Positions 7,716-14,180 of a stretch of 36,980 nucleotides of DNA are shown piece by piece. The notes beneath the pieces were generated by a model that was not told the DNA's origin, did not search any database, and worked only from the letters and a program-made list of their open reading frames with translations. The DNA is taken from the NCBI GenBank assembly GCA_025936115.1, contig JAICTZ010000057.1, positions 1-36,980 of the forward strand, written 5' to 3'. Position 1 is the stretch's first letter. Each line of letters opens with the position of its first letter. The stretch is from Polyangiaceae bacterium. GTDB lineage: Bacteria > Myxococcota_A > Polyangia > Polyangiales > Polyangiaceae. The position numbers and the translations under genes are program-made.

Positions 7716-8527
7716 GAGGAAACTCCGGGATGAAAGCCGAGCGACGCGCGAGTGCGTAGCTCGGCGGCATGTTTCTGGATCCAACTGGTGCCGTGGTAGC
7801 GCGCGTTCCGCGCCAGGAGCTCGGGGCGTGCCCGGACGAGCTCGAGGATGTCGGCGAGCGAGAAGACGGGGCGCGCGCTCGTGCAAAGCTCGTCGTAAAT
7901 GGCGCGAATGAGCGCGTAATCCTCTGGGTAGTCGATCGTGAAGCGGTGCGTTTGCGAGTAGTCGAGGCCCGTTTCCCAAGCGACGTTCGCGAGTCGAAAG
8001 CGCTCGGGTTGGTCCCAGAGAAACGGCGTCGTGTGCTCGCGTTCGAACGCTCGCGTGGCTTCGCGCCAGGCCACTTCGAGCGACGGCAGCGGCATCACTT
8101 CGACGTCGTTGCCGTCCGGGTACGAGGGAGGGTGCAGATTGCCGAGATAGTCGAGGCGCTCGGGGACGCCCCGTTCGCGCCACGCGCCGAACACGTGATC
8201 GACGACTTCGGGCGCGATCAGGGGACAATCCGAGGGAATTTTCACGACCACGTCGGCGCCTGCGAGCCGTGCCGCCTTGACATGCCGGTCCAAGAGATCC
8301 GTCGGGTGTCCGCGGTAGACCGGGGTGTCGAACGCGGCCGCCGTTTCGGCGACGAGATCGTCGCTCGGATCGGTCGTGGTCGCCACGACGAGCTCGAACG
8401 GCGTCTTGGCGGCGCGCAAGCGCTCGAGCATGCGGCCGAGCAGCGGCTTGCCCGCCAGTGGAAGCAGCACTTTTCCCGGCAAGCGCGTCGAACCCATGCG
8501 GGCTTGAACCACGACGAGGAGCGTCAC
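7712..8527 (-). CDS. SpsF-type cytidylyltransferase (CMP-sugar synthetase)
   Basis: A 271-residue nucleotidyltransferase of the SpsF/NeuA/KdsB class. The CTP-binding N-terminus is VVVQARMGSTRLPGKVL (about 5-21), and VVVKIPSDCPLIAPEVVD is the typical second conserved region with the metal-binding Asp. In this class the enzyme joins CMP to the 2-hydroxyl of an ulosonic acid; SpsF proteins are named from the Bacillus spore-coat polysaccharide locus and often sit next to NeuB-type synthases. It should activate the operon's sugar for transfer. The GTG at 8527 overlaps the transferase stop by 4 bases (GTGA) and its stop overlaps the transketolase start by 4 bases. An ATG-led extension upstream would only read out of frame through the neighbouring gene. 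Confidence 0.9.
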   Translation of the reverse strand: MTLLVVVQARMGSTRLPGKVLLPLAGKPLLGRMLERLRAAKTPFELVVATTTDPSDDLVAETAAAFDTPVYRGHPTDLLDRHVKAARLAGADVVVKIPSDCPLIAPEVVDHVFGAWRERGVPERLDYLGNLHPPSYPDGNDVEVMPLPSLEVAWREATRAFEREHTTPFLWDQPERFRLANVAWETGLDYSQTHRFTIDYPEDYALIRAIYDELCTSARPVFSLADILELVRARPELLARNARYHGTSWIQKHAAELRTRASLGFHPGVSS

Positions 8528-9549
8528 GATGCCCGCACCTCGTCCGGCGCGTGCGCGCGTCTCCGTACTGGGGGCGCCTTCTTGTCTTGGGCGCTGCTCG
8601 TGAGGAGCGCTCGACAGACCTCGGCGATGCGAGCCGCCGAGGTGCCGCCGTTCTGCCACGGCATGAGGCGTTCGAGCTCGGCCTGCGCGAAGTTCGAGTA
8701 AACCTCCTTGCCGAGTGCCATGCCGACGAAGACCGTGCTCGACCATTGCGTGATGAGCACGTCACAGTTGGCGATCATCTCTTCGGCGCTGCCCTGCTGA
8801 TAGACGAGCGCGTTCGCAGCATAACGTTCGATCTCGCGGCGGCTCCGGCGCTCGTTCTCGTTCGGGTGCAGCTTGAAAATGAGCTGGCGGCCCGCGGCGA
8901 GCTCGAGGGCGCGTTGGATGAGCAGGCGGCGATTGTCGAATTTCAACGTCTCGCGCGTGTCGGAGGTGCACACGAGCACGTAGCCGTGATGGGGGAAGTT
9001 ATTTTTGAGGTACGTGCGGCAGTCGTCGAAACCCGGCATGCCCGTCACGACCACCGCTTCGGGGGGGACCCCGCGCGCGAGCAGGCGCTCGCGATAACCT
9101 TCGCTCGCGGCGCAAAACCGGTCGTACGCGCCGCTTTCACCCGTGAGCGCCGTGCCGGCGAACCAGCGCGGCAAGAACCGAAGTTTGCGGCAGGCGTTCG
9201 CCACGACGCCGTCGGGATCGAAGATGCCTTCTTGCACGACGACGAGGGGCTGGTTGCGCACGTTGCTCTGCACGACGACGTCCGTGCACGTGACCACGAA
9301 ATCGTAAGGTCCGGAGCAACCGCCCTCGTCTATGGCGAGTCCCTCGCGCTCGAGGTACTCGCGGCACCAGCGACGGCGCCGGTTGCCCCCGATGCTCGGC
9401 TCGATCAGTCGGGCGCGGCGCAGGAGGTCGACCCCAAAATTGCTGTAAAACGACGAGAAAAACGCCGCAACCTCCGGGAGCTCGCGCGCGACGGCGTGAA
9501 GCTGCCGAGTCTGGTTCATCGATCCGCAGATGAAGAGCGCTCGGGTCAT
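8524..9549 (-). CDS. Putative GT-B-type glycosyltransferase / CDP-glycerol transferase-like protein
   Basis: A 341-residue protein with no signal peptide. The C-terminal half carries LIFKLHPNEN and CDVLITQWSSTVFVGMALGKEVYSN, a pattern seen in GT-B proteins such as CDP-glycerol glycerophosphotransferases, KpsS-type capsule enzymes and UDP-GlcNAc 2-epimerase-like proteins: a helix N-terminal Pro/His contact, then a nucleotide-contacting Ser/Thr pair. The N-terminal half has the alternating strand-helix look of a GT-B first domain. In an operon making a CMP-linked sugar it is the best candidate for the transferase. A hydrolysing epimerase cannot be excluded from motifs alone. Its ATG at 9549 overlaps the hydroxylase stop by 4 bases, and its stop overlaps the cytidylyltransferase start. 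Confidence 0.7.
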   Translation of the reverse strand: MTRALFICGSMNQTRQLHAVARELPEVAAFFSSFYSNFGVDLLRRARLIEPSIGGNRRRRWCREYLEREGLAIDEGGCSGPYDFVVTCTDVVVQSNVRNQPLVVVQEGIFDPDGVVANACRKLRFLPRWFAGTALTGESGAYDRFCAASEGYRERLLARGVPPEAVVVTGMPGFDDCRTYLKNNFPHHGYVLVCTSDTRETLKFDNRRLLIQRALELAAGRQLIFKLHPNENERRSRREIERYAANALVYQQGSAEEMIANCDVLITQWSSTVFVGMALGKEVYSNFAQAELERLMPWQNGGTSAARIAEVCRALLTSSAQDKKAPPVRRRAHAPDEVRAS

Positions 9550-10367
9550 GCCGCGACTCCGGGAGGTCGAGCGTCGGCAGCCGCAGGCTTGGCTGGCAGA
9601 GCGGGCAGTGGACGAAACGCCCACAGGTGCTGCGCGAAGTAGCCTTTCGGAAACGGCGGGTCGCCCCAGAGCCCGAAACGTTCGGGCTCGCGTCCCGGGC
9701 GGTACGCCGTGCCGAAGAGAAAGTCCCAGAGCGCGATTTTGGTCGCGAAATTGTATTCGCGTTTCTCCTCGCAGGCGTGGTGCCAGCGATGCATCTCCGG
9801 CCCGTTCAGAAGGTACTGCAAGATACCCATCCGGATACCGATGTTCGAATGAATGAACATGCCCCAAGTCGCGTCGAGCATGCCTTTCATGGCCGCCACG
9901 GCGGGGTGCGCGCCGAGCAGCACGATCGGAGCGTATTCGACGGTCTGATTGATGAGAATTTCGAGCGCGTGGGAGCGCGAGCCGCTGAGCCAATCGACGT
10001 CTTTGCCCGAGTGGTGGGCTTCATGGGTGCGCCAGAAGTAGCGGTTTTTGTGCTGAAAGCGATGAAACCAGTAGATGTAAAAATCGTGCGTCACCCAGAA
10101 GAACGCGAGCTGCAGTCCGACGGGCCAGCTCGAAACGAGGTGCAGGCGCGACCAGTGCGTCGAATCATCGATGAAACGAATCAGCGCGCCGATGACGAAC
10201 CCCATCACGGCGCCCTCGAACAGCGTGTACCAAAAGAAATCGAGGAAGAACCCGTCACGGAACAAGCGTTGCCCGGGAGTCGCGGGAAAGCGCTGCTCGA
10301 GCACGACCATGAGCGTCGCCCAGGCGGCCGAGACCGCGAGGGGAACCCACCAGGCGATGGCCGGCAA
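9546..10367 (-). CDS. Membrane fatty-acid hydroxylase / sterol desaturase family protein
   Basis: About 273 residues with several hydrophobic segments and the histidine clusters of the membrane di-iron hydroxylase superfamily: HDFYIYWFHR, then HEAHH, and later HRWHH. Such enzymes use oxygen and a di-iron centre to hydroxylate or desaturate lipids (fatty acids, sterols, ceramides) at the membrane. Its presence inside a sugar operon is unusual; it may modify the lipid carrier or lipid A, or less likely the sugar. The start is uncertain: the TTG at 10367, two codons after the synthase stop at 10372, avoids a long overlap, but an internal ATG about 25 residues later is possible. The frame remains open further upstream inside the synthase gene. 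The stop overlaps the next gene by 4 bases. Confidence 0.85.
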   Translation of the reverse strand: MPAIAWWVPLAVSAAWATLMVVLEQRFPATPGQRLFRDGFFLDFFWYTLFEGAVMGFVIGALIRFIDDSTHWSRLHLVSSWPVGLQLAFFWVTHDFYIYWFHRFQHKNRYFWRTHEAHHSGKDVDWLSGSRSHALEILINQTVEYAPIVLLGAHPAVAAMKGMLDATWGMFIHSNIGIRMGILQYLLNGPEMHRWHHACEEKREYNFATKIALWDFLFGTAYRPGREPERFGLWGDPPFPKGYFAQHLWAFRPLPALPAKPAAADARPPGVAA

Positions 10368-10371
10368 AGCG

Positions 10372-11295
10372 TCAGACTCTTTCGTCGGCCTGCAGGCGGC
10401 GGGCGTCGTCGCGCTCGGGTCGCGCGACCCGCAGGCGGTTACGGACCGGGATTTCACCCGGTTGCAGGCGCTTCACGCCGTCGCCGAGCGCGATGGCCAC
10501 GTGCCGGATGTTGGCGACCAAGTGCTTGAACCCGGCGACATCGACCGAGGCCGCTTGGTCGGAGCCCCACATCCCGCGATCGAGCGTGATGTGCCGTTCG
10601 ACGAACGTCGCGCCCATGGCGACCGCAGCCCACGTGGGCACGAGGTCCGGCTCGTGCCCGGAGTAACCGATGGGGCACTCCGGAAAGCGGCGCTTGAGCG
10701 TGTGGATCATGCGCAGGTTCAGCTCCTCGGCGGGGCACGGGTAGGTGGAGGTCGAATGAGCGATCAAGAGGTCGCGCTGGCCGAGCGTCTGCACGGCCCG
10801 TTCGATTTCATCGAAGGTCGACATGCCGGTCGAGAGGATGATGGGCTTGTTCGTGGCCGCGAGCCGGCGGAGCAGGGGCAAATCCGTGATGCAGGCGGAA
10901 GCGACCTTGTGGCACGGAGGATCGAAGCGTTCGATGAACGCCACGGACTCGACGTCCCAGCACGACGCGAACCAGGGGATCTGGCGCGCCTCGCAGTGGC
11001 GCGCAATTTCTTCGTACTCCGCGCGGCCGAGTTCGGTCTTGCGCCGGTACTCCATGTAAGAGAGCACGCCCCACGGCGTCTCCCGCAAAATTCCCCATTG
11101 TTCCCGCGGCACGCACAGCTCCGGCGTGCGCTTCTGAAACTTCACGGCGTTGCAGCCCGCCTCCACCGCGCCGTCGATGAGCTTCTTCGCCAGTTCGACG
11201 GAGCCATTGTGGTTGATCCCTATTTCGGCGACCACGTACGTGGGGTGGCCGTCTCCAATCCAGTCGTTTCCAATTCTGACGCTGGCAAGATTCAT
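10372..11295 (-). CDS. NeuB-type ulosonic acid synthase lacking a SAF domain
   Basis: A 307-residue NeuB-family aldolase that should condense phosphoenolpyruvate with an aldose to form a 3-deoxy-2-ulosonic acid. The TIM-barrel motifs are present: VVAEIGINHNG (21-31), VKFQKR (51-56), YSGHE near 205 and VERHITLD near 225, the last two holding the two histidines that bind the metal in NeuB. Typical NeuB, LegI and PseI proteins are about 330-350 residues with a C-terminal SAF (antifreeze-like) domain; here the chain ends shortly after the barrel, so that domain is missing. SAF-less members are common in bacterial polysaccharide loci. It is the first gene of the operon, with GAGAAA before the ATG at 11295. 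The phosphatase at the operon's end suggests a phosphorylated acceptor. Confidence 0.9.
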   Translation of the reverse strand: MNLASVRIGNDWIGDGHPTYVVAEIGINHNGSVELAKKLIDGAVEAGCNAVKFQKRTPELCVPREQWGILRETPWGVLSYMEYRRKTELGRAEYEEIARHCEARQIPWFASCWDVESVAFIERFDPPCHKVASACITDLPLLRRLAATNKPIILSTGMSTFDEIERAVQTLGQRDLLIAHSTSTYPCPAEELNLRMIHTLKRRFPECPIGYSGHEPDLVPTWAAVAMGATFVERHITLDRGMWGSDQAASVDVAGFKHLVANIRHVAIALGDGVKRLQPGEIPVRNRLRVARPERDDARRLQADERV

Positions 11296-11428
11296 GTCTT
11301 TTTCTCGTCGGGTGGGCGGACCCTGGCTGTGACGAATTGACCCTTCGCCCCGAGCGCTTATCGCTGCTTGGGGCCCGCTCGGTGGTCCGTCAAGCAACGC
11401 TCGGATAAACGAGTCACCGAAATGTAGA

Positions 11429-11442
11429 ACTTCGTGCGAAGT
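11429..11442. promoter_or_regulatory. 14-base inverted repeat, possible operator
   Basis: ACTTCG-TG-CGAAGT is a perfect 6-base inverted repeat with a 2-base centre, about 135 bases upstream of the synthase ATG. Its size suits a dimeric regulator, but no regulator gene lies beside it. Confidence 0.35.
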
Positions 11443-11470
11443 CGTCTCGAACGATAACTCCTCGCTCGCG

Positions 11471-11489
11471 GGGAAACTCGATGTTTCCC
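11471..11489. promoter_or_regulatory. Inverted repeat GGGAAAC-5-GTTTCCC
   Basis: A perfect 7-base inverted repeat with a 5-base loop, midway between the MATE stop and the operon start. It could be a weak end-of-transcript hairpin for the MATE gene (no T-run follows) or a regulator site. Confidence 0.35.
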
Positions 11490-11599
11490 TGCGCGACCTG
11501 TGGAGCCTAAACCAATTCCTCCGAGCTGAGGAGCCTGGACGAGCTCTTCCAACACGCGGGTGACAGGACGTTTTGGTGCCGACGCCGGTGCGAAATGAC

Positions 11600-12979
11600 T
11601 CAGGCGCTCTCGACGCCGACGAGATCGATGTGTCGCCAACGACCGGAGCCGAAGCGTGCGGCAAACGTGAGCGCGAGCAGCACGATGTAACCAGTAAGAC
11701 ACAGCATCATGCTCGCCGCGCTCGCGTTGCTCGAACGCGCGAGAAAGAAAGCTGCGGGTACGAACGCGCCCCACGCGAGCACGATGCGCGCCACCATGCA
11801 GAAAAATGTATCACCCGCGGCGCGTAATGCCTCGCTCAGGGTGAGCCCCGCGGCGTCGAACAGTTGCCACGCGACCGACACCCCGAGCATCGTCGTGCCC
11901 GTGCGCAAGAGCGCTTCGCTCGGCGCGCCGCGCGGCTGAAACCAGCCGACGATCAGCGCCGGAGCGATCAGATACCAGACGCTCACGAACGCCATCCAGC
12001 TCGCGGCGACGAGTCCGGTCGTGCGCACCGTCGGCCAAATGTGCTCGAGCGTGCGGCGGCCGATGTTCTCACCCACGAGGATGGCGCCCGCAGAGGCGAT
12101 GCCGAAGGCGGGCATGAACGACATCGTATTGACCTGCAGCACGACGTTGAACGCCGCGAGCTCGGTCGTGCCGAGATGACCGACTCCGGCGTTGACGAAC
12201 AACGTGAATGCCGAAAACTCGAGCAGCCAATTGACGCCGTTCGGCAGACCGAAGCGCAGCATGCGCCAGAGCTCACGCGCCCGGAGCTCGGCGGGTGCGC
12301 CGCCGCCGTCGCTCGTGAACTTCACCCCGATCGTCGCGAAGCCGAGCCACGTCGCGATCACGCTCGCCGTGGCCGAGCCGACGACGCCGTAACCCGGGAG
12401 CCCGAGGTGCGGCTCGATCAGGAGCCAGTTCAAGCCGACGTTCGCGACCATTGCTACCACCCCAGCGACCATCGCGGGGCGGGTGCGACCGAGTCCGCCG
12501 TAGTAGTTGCCTAGCGCTTCCGTACCCACGGCGCCGCCTACCGAGAAGAGCCGGATCGACGCATTCTGGGACATGAGCGCGTGAACGCGCGGCGCGTACC
12601 CGAAATGGGACAGGGCGCTCGGTAGAAACGGAGCCGCCAGCGCCGCGACGAGCGCGGCAGCGAGTGCTATGACGAGTCCATAGTAAGCATAACGCCGAGC
12701 AGCCACGAGGTCGCCCTGCCCTCGGAGCTGAGCGGTGAAGCTTTGAACGATGAACACCGTGCCCATCGGCAGGATGATGAACGCGAACGCGTTCAGCCCA
12801 CCCGTGGTGGTCGCAGCCAACGATTCTTGGCCGAGCGGAGCGACCATCAGCGCGTCCGTGAAACCAATGACCGACTGCGTCGCGCGGGCGAGCACGATGG
12901 GCCAAGCTAGCCGCAGCACGGCGGACAACGTCGTGTTTCCCACCCCAACATGCGATTCAACGGTCGCGCCTTCGGTCAC
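11600..12979 (-). CDS. MATE family multidrug/solute efflux protein
   Basis: A 459-residue inner-membrane protein with about twelve hydrophobic segments in two halves, typical of MATE transporters, which export cationic or other organic compounds against Na+ or H+. The opening LRLAWPIVLARATQSVIGFTDALMVAPLG fits the first helix, which in MATE proteins holds conserved Pro and Asp residues. The start is a GTG at 12979; no strong ribosome-binding site is seen, so a start a few codons later is possible. It lies upstream of the sugar operon in the same orientation, separated by 304 bases, so a functional link is uncertain. MATE belongs to the same MOP superfamily as Wzx flippases, but the sequence looks like MATE rather than Wzx. 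Confidence 0.88.
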   Translation of the reverse strand: MTEGATVESHVGVGNTTLSAVLRLAWPIVLARATQSVIGFTDALMVAPLGQESLAATTTGGLNAFAFIILPMGTVFIVQSFTAQLRGQGDLVAARRYAYYGLVIALAAALVAALAAPFLPSALSHFGYAPRVHALMSQNASIRLFSVGGAVGTEALGNYYGGLGRTRPAMVAGVVAMVANVGLNWLLIEPHLGLPGYGVVGSATASVIATWLGFATIGVKFTSDGGGAPAELRARELWRMLRFGLPNGVNWLLEFSAFTLFVNAGVGHLGTTELAAFNVVLQVNTMSFMPAFGIASAGAILVGENIGRRTLEHIWPTVRTTGLVAASWMAFVSVWYLIAPALIVGWFQPRGAPSEALLRTGTTMLGVSVAWQLFDAAGLTLSEALRAAGDTFFCMVARIVLAWGAFVPAAFFLARSSNASAASMMLCLTGYIVLLALTFAARFGSGRWRHIDLVGVESA

Positions 12980-13029
12980 GCGGAAGCATCTTGACGCGCG
13001 AAGGCGGGCCGTGCGAGAGGCAAGATTCG

Positions 13030-13449
13030 ATGGATAGCTTCGAGACGGAATGCCGTCATTTGATTGACGGCCTCGTGCGCGAGCTCGTCGCGCTGATCGG
13101 CGAAGTCGCCGGCGACGAGCTCACGCGTGCTCGCGCCGCGCGTGCAGCAGCGGAGCGAGCGGCCGCACCGCGCGTGAGCGCACGCTTGGCTCGCGCGCTC
13201 GAGCGTGCCGAGGAACGACGACGACTCGCCACCGAGCGTCGCGCCGCGGCAGTCGCGCTGCGTCCCAAGAAGAGCCGCCGTACGAAAGCTGCGACCGGTT
13301 CCACAACCCTGACGAGTGAGCTCGTCGCCGAAGACGTGAAGTCCGAACCGACGCCGCCGCCGCTTTTCGTGCACAAACGCAGCCGAGACGGCAGCATTCA
13401 GAAGCTCGAGCGCAACGTAAACGACGACGCGCCGCCGCCCGCGGTCTAA
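13030..13449 (+). CDS. Small hypothetical protein
   Basis: A 139-residue protein not recognised. It opens with a predicted helical region (about 1-70) rich in Glu, Arg and Ala, followed by a basic stretch (PKKSRRTK) and a charged, proline-rich tail ending DDAPPPAV. The frame is open further upstream, but the ATG at 13030, with AGAGG about ten bases before it, is the best start. It is divergent from the MATE gene, and the 50 bases between them must hold both promoters. The basic linker could contact nucleic acid, but that is a guess. The coding call rests on the protein-like composition of its first third and absence of a better frame. Confidence 0.6.
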   Translation: MDSFETECRHLIDGLVRELVALIGEVAGDELTRARAARAAAERAAAPRVSARLARALERAEERRRLATERRAAAVALRPKKSRRTKAATGSTTLTSELVAEDVKSEPTPPPLFVHKRSRDGSIQKLERNVNDDAPPPAV

Positions 13450-13470
13450 GCCCCGCGCCCTTTTGCCTTT

Positions 13471-13506
13471 GCGAACTCCGAGCCAGCGTAGCGACCGCGA
13501 GTTCGC
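13471..13506. other. Inverted repeat between the hypothetical gene and the HAD gene
   Basis: GCGAACTC at 13471-13478 pairs with GAGTTCGC at 13499-13506, with a 20-base loop. There is no T-run after it on the plus strand. It may be a transcript-end structure for the small gene or part of the control of the HAD gene 13 bases downstream. Confidence 0.3.
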
Positions 13507-13518
13507 TCGAGCCTAACC

Positions 13519-14121
13519 GTGCAGCGGCCGTTCGAGCTCCCCCCCGGCGATTTCGGCGGGTTCATCTTCGATTGCGACGGCACGCTCGCCGACAGTATGC
13601 CGCTCTATCACCGGGCTTGGCAGCGCGCACTCACGGCGCACGGGGCAAGCTTCGAGTTTACGTGGGAGCTTTTCATGAGCCGCGCCGGGATGAGCACCGC
13701 GCTCACCGTCGAGGGTCTGAATCTCGAGTTCGGAACGACGCTCGAGGCGCTGAGCATCGAAGCGCGCCAACACGCCGAATACCTGGCCCTGATCGAGGAA
13801 GTGCAGCCCATCGCAGCCATCGTCGAAGTGGCGAAGAAATATTTCGGAAAGCTTCCGATGAGCGTCGCCTCCGGGGGGGCGCGTCCGCTCGTCGAGCGCA
13901 CGCTCGAGCTCATCGGCGTCAAAGAGCTGTTTCCGGTCGTCGTCGTTGCCGCGGACGTGCCGCGCGGGAAACCGGAGCCGGATATCTTTCTGCTCGCGGC
14001 TGAGCGGATGGGCGTGCCGCCCGAAGCGTGCCTCGTCTTCGAGGACGGCGAGCCCGGGCTCATCGCGGCGCGCCGGGCGGGAATGAAAGCGGTGCTGGTC
14101 GACCACGGCTCCCGTACATAA
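13519..14121 (+). CDS. HAD hydrolase, beta-phosphoglucomutase / sugar phosphatase-like
   Basis: A 200-residue HAD-superfamily protein with a small helical cap. Motif I is FDCDGTLADS (about 17-26), where the first Asp is the nucleophile; SVASGGARP is motif II, RGKPEPDIF carries the motif III Lys, and FEDGEPGLIAARRAGM is motif IV. This set fits phosphatases of the YqaB/beta-phosphoglucomutase group, which act on small sugar phosphates such as fructose-1-phosphate. The start is a GTG at 13519 with only a weak upstream site. It is convergent with the gamma-glutamyltransferase gene, 59 bases away. The substrate cannot be told; it is on the opposite strand from the sugar operon, so a shared role is not supported. 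Confidence 0.9.
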   Translation: MQRPFELPPGDFGGFIFDCDGTLADSMPLYHRAWQRALTAHGASFEFTWELFMSRAGMSTALTVEGLNLEFGTTLEALSIEARQHAEYLALIEEVQPIAAIVEVAKKYFGKLPMSVASGGARPLVERTLELIGVKELFPVVVVAADVPRGKPEPDIFLLAAERMGVPPEACLVFEDGEPGLIAARRAGMKAVLVDHGSRT

Positions 14122-14180
14122 ATGACGATTCGCTCAGGCTCGACTTTCCGCGTCACGGTCGAAACTCGGTAAGTCGCCGC

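Larger units (their letters stand above)
11296..11599. other. 304-base intergenic region upstream of the sugar operon
   Basis: No coding frame looks real here. It separates the MATE gene from the nine-gene operon on the same strand and should contain the operon's promoter, though no clear -35/-10 pair stands out. It holds two tidy inverted repeats, listed separately, and a short CTCC-x7-GGAG repeat near 11520. Confidence 0.6.

Noticed and set aside
6861..8765. A 634-residue fused frame reading into the transketolase N-half
   Set aside because: The first 350 residues lie in a wrong frame through the cytidylyltransferase and transferase genes; the real start is the ATG at 7715.
11600..12979. 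A Wzx flippase for the operon's glycan
   Set aside because: The sequence fits MATE efflux proteins better, and it is separated from the operon by 304 bases.
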